From Mycolicibacterium sediminis (lineage in GTDB: Bacteria > Actinomycetota > Actinomycetes > Mycobacteriales > Mycobacteriaceae), in assembly GCF_010731735.1 (NCBI RefSeq), contig NZ_AP022588.1:5456001-5520000 (forward strand): a DNA stretch of 64,000 nucleotides, read 5' to 3'. Made by a program: the position numbers and the translations under genes. Every line of letters starts with the position of its first letter. Positions within the stretch are counted from its first letter, which is position 1. This document shows, in pieces, positions 16,522 to 24,419 of the stretch. Below the pieces are notes generated by a model. That model was not told the origin of the DNA. It did no database searches and saw only the letters and a program-made list of their open reading frames with translations.

Positions 16522-17789
16522 GACTGGGCTTCCTTCGAGGTCGTACGGGAGCGGCGAGGGTGAAAGACCCAGCCGCGCAGGAGGACGAAGCGGACCGCGG
16601 TGGCGATCAGGTTGGCGAGCACCAGGACGCCGAGTTCGACCATCCGGTGCGGGGTGTCGACGAAGGCGTGCAGTCCGGCGAGCGCACCGCTGGTGATGGC
16701 GAGCGCGATGCCGAACACGATCAGACCCTCGACGTGGTGGCGGGCGCCGTTGCCTGCGACGCCGAACGTGAACCGGCGGTTGGCCGCAGTGTTGCCGATT
16801 GCGGTGACGAGAAGGGCGACGAGGTTGGCCGCCTGGGCGCCGATCATGCCGTGCAGCAGCATGAACAGCACCAGGTAGGCGGCCGTGGACGCGACGCCGA
16901 CAGCGCCGAACCTGACCACCTGCCGGAACAGCGAGCGGGGTGCCGACGCGCGGCGAGACGGACCCAGCTGTGCGGCAATGGCATTGACGGGGATGGAGCC
17001 GTTGGCGAAGCCGCGGAGCAGCCGTCCGACACCGCGGAGGTCGGCCGCCGCGGTCGAGACGATGTCGACGCGGCTGTCGGGGTCGTCGACCCAGTCGACC
17101 GGTACCTCGTGGATGCGCAGCCCGCTGCGCTCGGCGAGCACCAGCAGTTCGGTGTCGAAGAACCATCCGGTGTCCGAGACGTGTGGCACCAACTCGCGCG
17201 CGACGTCGGCGCGGATGGCCTTGAACCCGCACTGCGCGTCCGAGAAGCCGGCGCTGAGAGTCGACCGCAGGATCAGGTTGTAGCAGCGGGAGATGATCTC
17301 GCGCTTGGCTCCGCGGACGACCCGCGAGCCCCGGCCCAGGCGCGTGCCGATCGCGAGGTCGGAGTGCCCGGAGATCAACGGGGCGACGAGCGGGGCGAGG
17401 CCGGTCAGGTCCGTCGACAGGTCGACGTCCATGTACGCCAGCACCTCGGCGTCGGAGTGCAACCAGGCGTCGTGCAGCGCCCGGCCGCGGCCCTTCTGCT
17501 CGAGCCGCACGACCCGCACGCCGTCGAGGTCGGCGGCGAGTTCGGCCGCGACCCGTGGCGTCCCGTCGATGCTGGCGTTGTCGGCGATCGTGATGCGCAC
17601 CTCGTACGGGAACGTCTCGTGCAGGTGCCGGTGCAGCCGGTGCACCGACTCCGCGAGGGTGGCCTCCTCGTTGTAGACGGGGATCACCACGTCGAGCACG
17701 GGTACGCCACGCGCGGCGGCGGCGCGGGCGGCGTTGGGTCGGGAGGCGAAGCGTGTCGACGGTTCGGGCCGCGTGTCGATGTGGGTCAT
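16518..17789 (-). CDS. GT2 glycosyltransferase fused to a GtrA-like membrane domain
   Basis: A 423-residue fusion. Residues 30-280 form a GT-A fold family 2 transferase (DVVIPVYNEEATLAESV, acceptor-side AYMDVDLSTDL, DAQCGFKAIR) of the dolichol/polyprenyl-phosphate sugar synthase type. Residues from about 295 contain four hydrophobic helices of a GtrA-like domain, often linked to flipping of the lipid-linked sugar. Together they would make and translocate the donor for the two flanking YkcB-like transferases. It is analogous to the M. tuberculosis pair PpgS plus its GtrA partner, but as one polypeptide. It lies 62 bp after the second GT39 gene and overlaps the next gene (ATGA). Confidence 0.92.
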   Translation of the reverse strand: MTHIDTRPEPSTRFASRPNAARAAAARGVPVLDVVIPVYNEEATLAESVHRLHRHLHETFPYEVRITIADNASIDGTPRVAAELAADLDGVRVVRLEQKGRGRALHDAWLHSDAEVLAYMDVDLSTDLTGLAPLVAPLISGHSDLAIGTRLGRGSRVVRGAKREIISRCYNLILRSTLSAGFSDAQCGFKAIRADVARELVPHVSDTGWFFDTELLVLAERSGLRIHEVPVDWVDDPDSRVDIVSTAAADLRGVGRLLRGFANGSIPVNAIAAQLGPSRRASAPRSLFRQVVRFGAVGVASTAAYLVLFMLLHGMIGAQAANLVALLVTAIGNTAANRRFTFGVAGNGARHHVEGLIVFGIALAITSGALAGLHAFVDTPHRMVELGVLVLANLIATAVRFVLLRGWVFHPRRSRTTSKEAQS

Positions 17790-17851
17790 GACGTCATCCT
17801 GATCGGGTGGGGTGTGGTGGCCGTTTGGGCGAGCTATGCGCCGGCTATGAA

Positions 17852-19705
17852 TCACGAGGCAGGCCGCGCGGTGAGGTCGTAGACCACGACGTCGTCGACG
17901 ATCATCGGTGCGTAGTGCGACTCGACCCACGCGGCGACGTCGGCGGCCTCGCGGCTGCCGGTGGCCTGACGGCCGAACCCGCCCATCATGCGGCTGCGGA
18001 TGAAGTAGTGCACGTCTCCGTCCGCGACGAATCGTTGGAACTCCGGCAGGGTGGGTGCGGGGTCGGTGCCGTTGAATCCGCCGACCGCCATCACGGGTGC
18101 CCGGCTCGCCAGCTGGTACCCGGCGGCGTTGTTGGACCCGACGACCGCTGCGGCCCAGCGGTACTGGCCGGCATCCTGCGCCAGCAGGGCGGTCAGACCG
18201 GCACCCGGCGTGGGGGCGCCGAGGAAGCCGGTCATGCCGCCGAATTGGCCGCCACCGCTTCCCGGTCCGACCGACGGGATCGCCCCGCTGTGCGGGGTGG
18301 CGGCGGTCGCGACGGAGTAGGCGGCGGGCCCGGTCAGGCAGGCGGCGACGGCGAGACCGGCGGCGGCGAGAGCCACCCGACGCGGCAGTCGCGCGTTCAC
18401 CACGAGCAGCACCCCCACGCCGATGCCCACGCCGGCGATGCCGACAGCCGACCACGCCGGCCAGTCCGCGTGCCGGGTCAGCAGCACGGCGGCCAGCACG
18501 ACCGTCACCGCCACGGTCGACGCCATGGCACTCGCCACCCGCACATCGGATCGATTGCGCCACAGTGCCATCGAGCCGATGCCGATCACGGCTCCGATGG
18601 CCGGTGCCAGGGCGACGGTGTAGTACGAGTGGACGATGCCGCCGGCGAAGCTGAACACGGCGGCGGTGACGACCAGCCAGCCACCCCAGAGGAACAGCGC
18701 ACCGCGCTCGGGGTCGGTTCTAGGCGCGCGTCTCGCGAGGATCAGACCGGCGGCGAGGCACACCAGGGCGGTCGGGAGCAGCCACCCGGCGTAGGCGCCC
18801 ATGCCGCTGCCCACCAGCCGGCTCCAGCCGACGTCGTAGTCGAGGTTGCCCAGGCCGCCCACCTCGTCCCCGGTGAGCCGGCCGAGACCGTTGTAGCCCA
18901 GGGCCAGTTCGACGATGCTGTCGTTCTGTGAGCCACCGACGTAGGGCCGGGCCGACGCCGGCCACAGCTCGACGAGCAGCAGGTACCAGCCCGAGGAGGC
19001 GATCAGTGCGAGCGTGCCCGCGCCGAGCCGGAGCAGCCGGCTGCGCCAGGGCACCGCGGCGGTGACGAGGTAGGCGACGGCGAAGGCGGGCAGTACGAGA
19101 AAGGCCTGCAGCATCTTCGCGAGGAACGCCACACCGACCACGGCGCCGGTGGCGACGAGCCACCACCGTCCGGCGTCCTTCTCGCACGCGCGCTGTGTGC
19201 AGTAGGCGCCGATCACAAGCATCAGTACCAGCAGGGCGTCGGGGTTGTTGAACCGGAACATGAGGACGGCGACCGGCGTCAGCGCGAACACGGCGCCGGC
19301 CAGCAGGGCGGCGCCCGGCCCGGCGGCACGCCGCACGGCCGCATACAGGACGGCGACGGCTCCGACGCCCATCAGCGCCTGCGGGACCAGCACGCTCCAC
19401 GAGCCGAGGCCGAACAGCCGGACGGACACGTCCGTGACCCACAGGGCCGCCGGGATCTTGTCGACGGTGATGGCGTTGCCCGCGTCGCTCGAGCCGAACA
19501 GCATGGCCGTCCAGCTCGTCGAACCGGCCTGGGCGGCTGCGGAGTAGAACGCGTTCGCCCAGCCGCTGGCCGCCAGATTCCACAGGTACAGTGCCGCCGT
19601 CGCCGCGAGGAGCAGGCCGAACCGGAGCCGTTCCCACCCGTGCGGAGTCGGTTCGGTTCCGGTCGCGCCCTCGGGTGTCGCCGCGCGCGGCAGTACGGCT
19701 GTCAC
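17852..19705 (-). CDS. GT39/ArnT-like membrane glycosyltransferase (YkcB-like), copy 2
   Basis: A 617-residue paralogue of the protein at 14608-16521, sharing SGWANAFYSAAAQAG, NAITVDKIPAALW, LALGYNGLGR and the C-terminal GGFNGTDPAPTLPEFQRF. It has fewer glycine-rich insertions: the loop that in copy 1 holds the long Gly/Pro tract is replaced here by a short acidic segment. It probably transfers a sugar from a polyprenyl-phosphate donor to a cell-envelope acceptor. It starts 23 bp after tcrY, so it belongs to the same operon as the two-component system. Two different transferases served by one GT2-GtrA enzyme suggest two acceptors or two linkage positions. Confidence 0.9.
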   Translation of the reverse strand: MTAVLPRAATPEGATGTEPTPHGWERLRFGLLLAATAALYLWNLAASGWANAFYSAAAQAGSTSWTAMLFGSSDAGNAITVDKIPAALWVTDVSVRLFGLGSWSVLVPQALMGVGAVAVLYAAVRRAAGPGAALLAGAVFALTPVAVLMFRFNNPDALLVLMLVIGAYCTQRACEKDAGRWWLVATGAVVGVAFLAKMLQAFLVLPAFAVAYLVTAAVPWRSRLLRLGAGTLALIASSGWYLLLVELWPASARPYVGGSQNDSIVELALGYNGLGRLTGDEVGGLGNLDYDVGWSRLVGSGMGAYAGWLLPTALVCLAAGLILARRAPRTDPERGALFLWGGWLVVTAAVFSFAGGIVHSYYTVALAPAIGAVIGIGSMALWRNRSDVRVASAMASTVAVTVVLAAVLLTRHADWPAWSAVGIAGVGIGVGVLLVVNARLPRRVALAAAGLAVAACLTGPAAYSVATAATPHSGAIPSVGPGSGGGQFGGMTGFLGAPTPGAGLTALLAQDAGQYRWAAAVVGSNNAAGYQLASRAPVMAVGGFNGTDPAPTLPEFQRFVADGDVHYFIRSRMMGGFGRQATGSREAADVAAWVESHYAPMIVDDVVVYDLTARPAS

Positions 19706-19728
19706 CCGTCCGAGTCTCGTCGGCGCTC

Positions 19729-21282
19729 CTAGGCTCCCGATCTGTCTCCGCTGTGCGCCACCTGTGAAATGTCGGGGAACCTCACCTCGAACTCGGTGGC
19801 GCCGGGGACGCTGTCCACCTCGATCGTGCCGTCGTGCGCCTTGACCACGGCCGCGACGATCGCGAGACCCAACCCCGTGCCGCCGTCACGTCGGGACCGC
19901 GAGGAGTCGCCGCGGGCGAACCGCTCGAAGACCTCGCCCTGCAGTCCCGCGGGGATGCCGGGTCCGTCGTCCGCGACGCGCAGGACCACCGTGCCGGCGT
20001 CGACCGCGAGCGACGTCGTGACCGAGGTGCCGGGCGGCGTGTGGGTACGTGCGTTGGCGAGGAGGTTGGCGAGCACCTGGTGCAGCCGCGCCTCGTCCCC
20101 GAGGACCAGCACCGGCTCCTCCGGGAGGTCGATCGACCAGGCGTGGTCGGGACCCGCGACGTGCGCGTCGCTGACGGTGTCCACCACCAGCCGCGACAGG
20201 TCGACGCTCTCGCGTTCGAGCGGCCTGCCCGCGTCGAGCCTCGCGAGCAGGAGCATGTCCTCGACGAGCTGCGTCATGCGCAGCGTCTCGGACTGCACGC
20301 GGCTCATCGCATGCGCGACGTCGTCGGGCAGTTCGTCCCGTTTGCGTTGCGCCAGTTCGGTGTAGCCGCGGATGGCGGCCAGCGGGGTCCGTAGCTCGTG
20401 GCTGGCATCGGCGACGAACTGGCGCACCCGCGTCTCGCTGGCGTGGCGCGCCGACAACGCCCCCGAGATGCGGTCCAGCATCCGGTTGAGCGCCGACCCG
20501 AGCTGACCCACCTCCGTGTGCGCCCCCGCCGGGTCGACGCGCACGATCGGTGTCGGCAGGCTGACCTCGCCGCGGTCGAGTTCGAGGTCGGCGACGTCGC
20601 GTGCGGCCGACGCGACACGCGACAGCGGTGCGAGTTGGCGGCGGATGACCAGGATCCCCGCGGTCGTCGCCGCGAGCAGTGCGGTGATCGCGACGACGCA
20701 GAACATGCCGAGCACCCACAGCGCGGTGTCGTCGATGACGGCCGTGGGCAAGCCGGTGACGATCGTCTGACCGCCGTGCCGGGAGTGCAGCCCGATGACC
20801 CGGTAGCGGCCCAGGCCGTCGAGGACGATGGTCTGCGGTGTGTGCGTGGGTGGGACGGCGGCGAGTTCGGCCGCGGCGGTCGGGCTCACCTCGGAGCGGC
20901 TGCCGTCGGTGGTGATGACGCCGGCATCGACGGCGCCGTCGGTCTCGACGACGGCGCCGACCGTCCTGGCCGCTTGCCCGGGGGCGTTGAGGAAGCCCGG
21001 GCCGGGACCCGCCTCGGGATTGAAGCGCCTGTCCAGCGGCAGGTCCGGCGGCGGGAAGGGCAGGTCGAAGATGGCCGCCGAGCGCCTCCCCGCTTCCAGC
21101 AGTTGCTCGTCGAGCTGGTGGCTGAGGAAGCGCTGCAGTGCCAATTCGGTCCCGATGCCGATCGCAGCGCACACCGTGGCGAGCAGCACGATCTGAGTGA
21201 CGAGCAGCCGGACCCGCAGCGACCACGTGCGCGGGGAGAGGACGCGGGTGCGGGAGCCGCTAGCGGACGGGCTTGAGGACAT
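19729..21282 (-). CDS. tcrY: Sensor histidine kinase TcrY-like
   Basis: A 517-residue membrane sensor kinase. TM1 is at about 26-48, an extracytoplasmic sensor domain of about 140 residues follows, and TM2 is at about 187-213. Next come HAMP, HisKA with His295 in DASHELRTPLAA, and a HATPase domain (NLLANARTHTP, DDGPGIP, GGTGLGLAI). It phosphorylates the TcrX-like regulator whose gene overlaps its start by 23 bp. The identity with M. tuberculosis TcrY rests on the regulator's near identity to TcrX and the arrangement, so it is slightly less certain for the kinase. Its position upstream of glycosyltransferases suggests sensing of an envelope condition. Confidence 0.88.
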   Translation of the reverse strand: MSSSPSASGSRTRVLSPRTWSLRVRLLVTQIVLLATVCAAIGIGTELALQRFLSHQLDEQLLEAGRRSAAIFDLPFPPPDLPLDRRFNPEAGPGPGFLNAPGQAARTVGAVVETDGAVDAGVITTDGSRSEVSPTAAAELAAVPPTHTPQTIVLDGLGRYRVIGLHSRHGGQTIVTGLPTAVIDDTALWVLGMFCVVAITALLAATTAGILVIRRQLAPLSRVASAARDVADLELDRGEVSLPTPIVRVDPAGAHTEVGQLGSALNRMLDRISGALSARHASETRVRQFVADASHELRTPLAAIRGYTELAQRKRDELPDDVAHAMSRVQSETLRMTQLVEDMLLLARLDAGRPLERESVDLSRLVVDTVSDAHVAGPDHAWSIDLPEEPVLVLGDEARLHQVLANLLANARTHTPPGTSVTTSLAVDAGTVVLRVADDGPGIPAGLQGEVFERFARGDSSRSRRDGGTGLGLAIVAAVVKAHDGTIEVDSVPGATEFEVRFPDISQVAHSGDRSGA

Positions 21283-22009
21283 ACCCGGCTCCCCGCAGGG
21301 TGTGGATCATCGGCTCGCGTCCGCTGTCGATCTTCTTGCGCAGGTAGCTGACGTACAGCTCGACGATGTTCGACCGGCCGCCGAAGTCGTAACTCCACAC
21401 GCGGTCGAGGATCTGCGCCTTGCTCAGCACCCGCTTGGCGTTGCGCATCATGAACCGCAGCAGCTCGAACTCGGTGGCGGTCAACGTGATCGACTCACCG
21501 CCGCGGGTCACCTCGTGGCTGTCCTCATCGAGCACGAGGTCCCCGACGACGATCTGCGCGCCGCCCGTCTCGTCGGCGACGCCCGTACGACGCAGCAGCG
21601 CACGCAACCGCAGGACCACTTCCTCGATGCTGAAGGGCTTCGTGACGTAGTCGTCGCCGCCCGCCGTGAGGCCCGCGATGCGGTCCTCGACGGAGTCCTT
21701 GGCGGTGAGTAGCAGCAGTGGTAGCCCGGGTGTCTGGGCGCGCAGGTGCGCGAGGACGTCGAGGCCGCTCATGTCGGGCAGCATCACGTCGAGCACCACG
21801 ACGTCGGGCGGTGTCTCGCGTGCAGCCGCGATGGCGGTGGCGCCGTCGCCCGCGGTGGTGATCTCCCACCCCTCGTAGCGCAGGGCCATGGAGACCAGCT
21901 CCGCCAGGACGGGTTCGTCGTCCACGACGAGGACGTTGATGGGGCTGCCGTCGGCGCGCCGCATGACGACGCGACCGGCGTCCTTGTCGTGAGTGGAACC
22001 GGTGGTCAT
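21260..22009 (-). CDS. tcrX: OmpR-family response regulator TcrX-like
   Basis: A 249-residue regulator. The receiver domain has acidic residues at 30-31 (VLVVDDE), phosphoacceptor Asp74 (VVVLDVMLPDMSG) and Lys104 (LLTAKDS). The C-terminal winged helix holds TATEFELLRFMM and the recognition segment GGRSNIVELYVSYLRKKID. The sequence from MRRADG onward is very close to M. tuberculosis TcrX as remembered, whose start corresponds to ATG 21964; the longer start at 22009 adds 15 residues. The upstream gap contains phased CTCACA repeats that may be its own binding site. It should regulate itself, the downstream glycosyltransferases and perhaps the divergent secreted protein. Confidence 0.92.
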   Translation of the reverse strand: MTTGSTHDKDAGRVVMRRADGSPINVLVVDDEPVLAELVSMALRYEGWEITTAGDGATAIAAARETPPDVVVLDVMLPDMSGLDVLAHLRAQTPGLPLLLLTAKDSVEDRIAGLTAGGDDYVTKPFSIEEVVLRLRALLRRTGVADETGGAQIVVGDLVLDEDSHEVTRGGESITLTATEFELLRFMMRNAKRVLSKAQILDRVWSYDFGGRSNIVELYVSYLRKKIDSGREPMIHTLRGAGYVLKPVR

Positions 22010-22065
22010 GCAGCCATCATCCGCCGTCCCGATGGGCCGTCCCTGTGCCGGATCTATGCGTGGGC

Positions 22066-22115
22066 TGTGAGAATCCCGCACAGTGTCGCCCGACGCCACT
22101 CACAGCGTCCTCACA
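22066..22115. promoter_or_regulatory. Candidate TcrX binding region with CTCACA repeats
   Basis: In the 130-bp gap between tcrX and the divergent gene, CTCACA occurs at 22099-22104 and again at 22110-22115, exactly 11 bp apart. A third copy lies on the other strand at 22066-22071 (TGTGAG). OmpR-family regulators usually bind direct repeats spaced 10-11 bp. The site is well placed to control both directions. The assignment is an inference from spacing and position. Confidence 0.45.
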
Positions 22116-22138
22116 TCCACGATGCGCACGATGGGTCC

Positions 22139-22594
22139 GTGAACACGTGGGGCGTGCGCGGCACGCTGGCAGCAGTCGGAGTCGCCGCGGTGATTGCCGG
22201 AATCGGTGGAGCGGCGGTGTACGGGGCGTCGGCCGAGGGCCCACGGATGATGGGGCCGCCCCGGGGCGGCCCGTCGGCCGGTCTCGACCATCGACCGGGT
22301 CAGGGCGCTCGATCGTCCAGCTGGCTGTTGCACGGTGAGTCCGTCACCGACGGGCCCGGAGGCGTCGTCACTCGGCTGACCCAGATGGGGCGCCTCACCG
22401 CGCTGACCCCGACGTCGGTGACGGTTCGCAGTGCCGACGACTTCACCTCCACGTACGCACTGCCCACCGGCGCTCCGGGACCGTCGCTGTCCGTCGGCGA
22501 CGAGGTCGAGGTGACCGCGACACGCGAAGGGGAGGCCGCGGTGATCGAGTCCATCGACCCGACCGCGCGACCTCCCCTGGCGTCGGCTGATTAG
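22139..22594 (+). CDS. Membrane-anchored or secreted protein divergent from tcrX
   Basis: A 151-residue protein with one N-terminal hydrophobic helix (TLAAVGVAAVIAGIGGAAVYG) acting as signal or anchor. A Pro/Gly-rich linker follows, then a C-terminal beta-rich domain of about 60 residues (MGRLTALTPTSVTVRSADD, VGDEVEVTATREG) resembling small OB-like DUF5666-type repeats. The GTG at 22139 was chosen because upstream in-frame sequence runs into the regulatory region. It shares a control region with tcrX, so it may be a TcrX target or a periplasmic modulator of TcrY. Function unknown. Its stop overlaps that of the next, convergent gene by four bases. Confidence 0.7.
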   Translation: MNTWGVRGTLAAVGVAAVIAGIGGAAVYGASAEGPRMMGPPRGGPSAGLDHRPGQGARSSSWLLHGESVTDGPGGVVTRLTQMGRLTALTPTSVTVRSADDFTSTYALPTGAPGPSLSVGDEVEVTATREGEAAVIESIDPTARPPLASAD

Positions 22595-22857
22595 CCCGGC
22601 ACGCCCTCGAGTTCGGACGGCAGCGGCGCGGGCCCCTTGATCTCGGGCTCGGCCGACGACGTCGTGGGCGTCGGCGGCGGCGTCGTCTCGGTGACGGTCT
22701 CCCCGACCGTCGCCTCGGAGGTGGTGATGCTCGGCTGCACGGGTCCGGGCGGAGCCGGCTCGGGCTCGGCGGCGCTGGTCGCCATCGTGACCCCGCCCAT
22801 CGCGAGCAGCGCGCCGGCACCGATTGCCGCGGTCAGTGTCTTCACCTTCGTGGTCAT
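22591..22857 (-). CDS. Small secreted Pro/Thr-rich protein, copy A
   Basis: An 88-residue exported protein: signal peptide with core AAIGAGALLAMGGVTMA, then a Pro/Thr/Glu-rich low-complexity mature region, ending in PEIKGPAPLPSELEGVPG. The same C-terminal signature IKGPAPLPSE ends the neighbouring protein at 22979-23230, and both share the signal-peptide design, so they are paralogues. No cysteine, enzyme motif or further membrane segment is present. The ATG at 22857 was chosen for the best signal peptide. Function unknown; the strict conservation of only the last residues suggests a binding or anchoring tail. Confidence 0.7.
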   Translation of the reverse strand: MTTKVKTLTAAIGAGALLAMGGVTMATSAAEPEPAPPGPVQPSITTSEATVGETVTETTPPPTPTTSSAEPEIKGPAPLPSELEGVPG

Positions 22858-22942
22858 CACGTGGATCACTCCCAATCGGTCGGTCGAAACGTCGTGGAAG
22901 GGCCGTCGAACCCCTTCACGCGTCGGGTAACCGATCGGGAGA

Positions 22943-22962
22943 ACTGCCAAACACCTGGCAGT
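22943..22962 (-). terminator. Hairpin between the two small secreted-protein genes
   Basis: ACTGCCA and TGGCAGT form a perfect 7-bp inverted repeat with a 6-base spacer, 17 bases downstream of the stop of the gene at 22979-23230. There is no T-tract. It could be a transcription terminator for that gene or an operator for the next one. Confidence 0.4.
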
Positions 22963-22978
22963 CGCCTGTTACATGGCG

Positions 22979-23230
22979 TTACTTGGCCGACTCCTCCTCG
23001 GACGGGAGAGGGGCCGGCCCCTTGATCTTCGGTCGTGCCTCCGCCACCGCCGGTGCGTTGGCCGGCGTGGTCTCGGTGCTCGTCGCACCGATCGACATCG
23101 TGGTGCTCTTCGCGAGATCGGGTCCGCTCGCCGGGACCGTCGCGGCGCTGATGGCGCCGATCGCGATCAGCGCGCTTCCGCCGATGATCGCCGCGCATGC
23201 CTTCACGTGCCTACGGGTGTCGTTGGACAT
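22979..23230 (-). CDS. Small secreted protein, copy B
   Basis: An 83-residue paralogue of the protein at 22591-22857. The signal peptide has core CAAIIGGSALIAIGAISAA, a short Ala/Thr-rich mature region follows, and the C-terminus is RPKIKGPAPLPSEEESAK. The shared motif IKGPAPLPSE sits near the extreme C-terminus in both. The ATG at 23230 has GAAGGTGA upstream as ribosome site. It may be secreted or held at the cell wall. The 208 bp between it and the divergent oppB hold no gene, only short inverted repeats and a possible TACCCT -10 box at 23404 for oppB. Confidence 0.7.
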   Translation of the reverse strand: MSNDTRRHVKACAAIIGGSALIAIGAISAATVPASGPDLAKSTTMSIGATSTETTPANAPAVAEARPKIKGPAPLPSEEESAK

Positions 23231-23438
23231 CGTTCGTCACCTTCGAGAGATCGTGCTCCGTGTCGCACTACCGCCCGCGGTGTGCGACTCGGCCTCGAGT
23301 GAACTCGCTCGAACTGCGAGCCCGCTGTGACCGCACTGCTAGTTCTCGGACACCGCGGGCGCGCCCGAACCGGTACCGGAGGGCCGACGGCCCGACGATC
23401 TCCTACCCTTGCCGCATGCGAGTTCCGGTGGGCGCGAC

Positions 23439-24419
23439 GTGACGCGATTCCTGGCTCGTCGACTCGTGAACTACGCGGTGCTGCTGATGCTCGCGTCGTT
23501 CCTGACGTTCTGCCTCACGGCGTGGGCGTTCAACCCGCTGGAGAATCTGGAGAGCCGCAACCCGCGTCCCCCGCAGGCGGTCATCGACGCCAAGGCCGTC
23601 GAACTCAACCTCGACAAGCCCGTGCTCGAGCGGTACGGACACTGGGTCGCCGGCGCGGTCCGCGGAGACTTCGGCACCACGATCACGGGCCAGCCGGTGT
23701 CCGACGACATGTGGCGCCGCATCGGGGTGAGCCTGCGCCTCGTCGTCATCGGGTCGGTGCTCGGCACCGTGATCGGGGTGGTGGTCGGCGCGTGGGGCGC
23801 GGTGCGGCAGTACCGGTTCTCCGACCGACTCATCACCGTGCTGTCGCTGCTGTTGATCAGTACGCCGACCTTCGTCCTCGCGACGCTGCTCATGTTGCCG
23901 GCGAACTCCATCAACACCGCCCTGGGGGTGCAGCTGTTCTCCTACATCGGGGAGACGTCGACGACCGTGTCCCCGGGTCTGTGGAACGGCTTCGTCGACC
24001 GCGTGCAGCACCTCGTGCTGCCGTCGGTCACGCTGGCGCTGTTCTCGATCGCGGGATACAGCCGCTACCAGCGCAGCGCGATGTTGGACGTGCTGGGGCA
24101 GGACTTCATCCGCACCGCACGGGCCAAGGGACTGACCAGACGCCAGGCGCTGCTGCGGCACGGCCTGCGGACCGCGCTGATCCCGATGGCGACGCTGTTC
24201 GCGTACAGCGTCGGTGGCCTCGTCACCGGCGCGGTCTTCGTCGAGAAGATCTTCGGCTGGCACGGCATGGGTGAGTGGGCCGTGCAGGGCATCGCGACCC
24301 AGGACACGAACATCGTCGCCGCGATCACCGTGTTCACCGGCACGACCGTGCTGCTGGCCGGCCTGCTGTCCGACGTCATCTATGCAGCGCTGGATCCGAG
24401 GGTGAGGGTGCGGTCGTGA
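23439..24419 (+). CDS. oppB: Oligopeptide ABC transporter permease OppB
   Basis: A 326-residue permease, close in length and sequence to M. tuberculosis Rv1283c. It has an N-terminal helix (VNYAVLLMLASFLTFCLTA), the large periplasmic loop typical of OppB/DppB, and the ATPase-contacting EAA loop around TARAKGLTRRQALLRHGLR. It forms the membrane channel with OppC. The GTG at 23439 gives the expected N-terminus MTRFLARRLVNY. Its stop overlaps oppC (GTGA). In M. tuberculosis the importer takes up peptides and is linked to glutathione and host-peptide use. Confidence 0.95.
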   Translation: MTRFLARRLVNYAVLLMLASFLTFCLTAWAFNPLENLESRNPRPPQAVIDAKAVELNLDKPVLERYGHWVAGAVRGDFGTTITGQPVSDDMWRRIGVSLRLVVIGSVLGTVIGVVVGAWGAVRQYRFSDRLITVLSLLLISTPTFVLATLLMLPANSINTALGVQLFSYIGETSTTVSPGLWNGFVDRVQHLVLPSVTLALFSIAGYSRYQRSAMLDVLGQDFIRTARAKGLTRRQALLRHGLRTALIPMATLFAYSVGGLVTGAVFVEKIFGWHGMGEWAVQGIATQDTNIVAAITVFTGTTVLLAGLLSDVIYAALDPRVRVRS

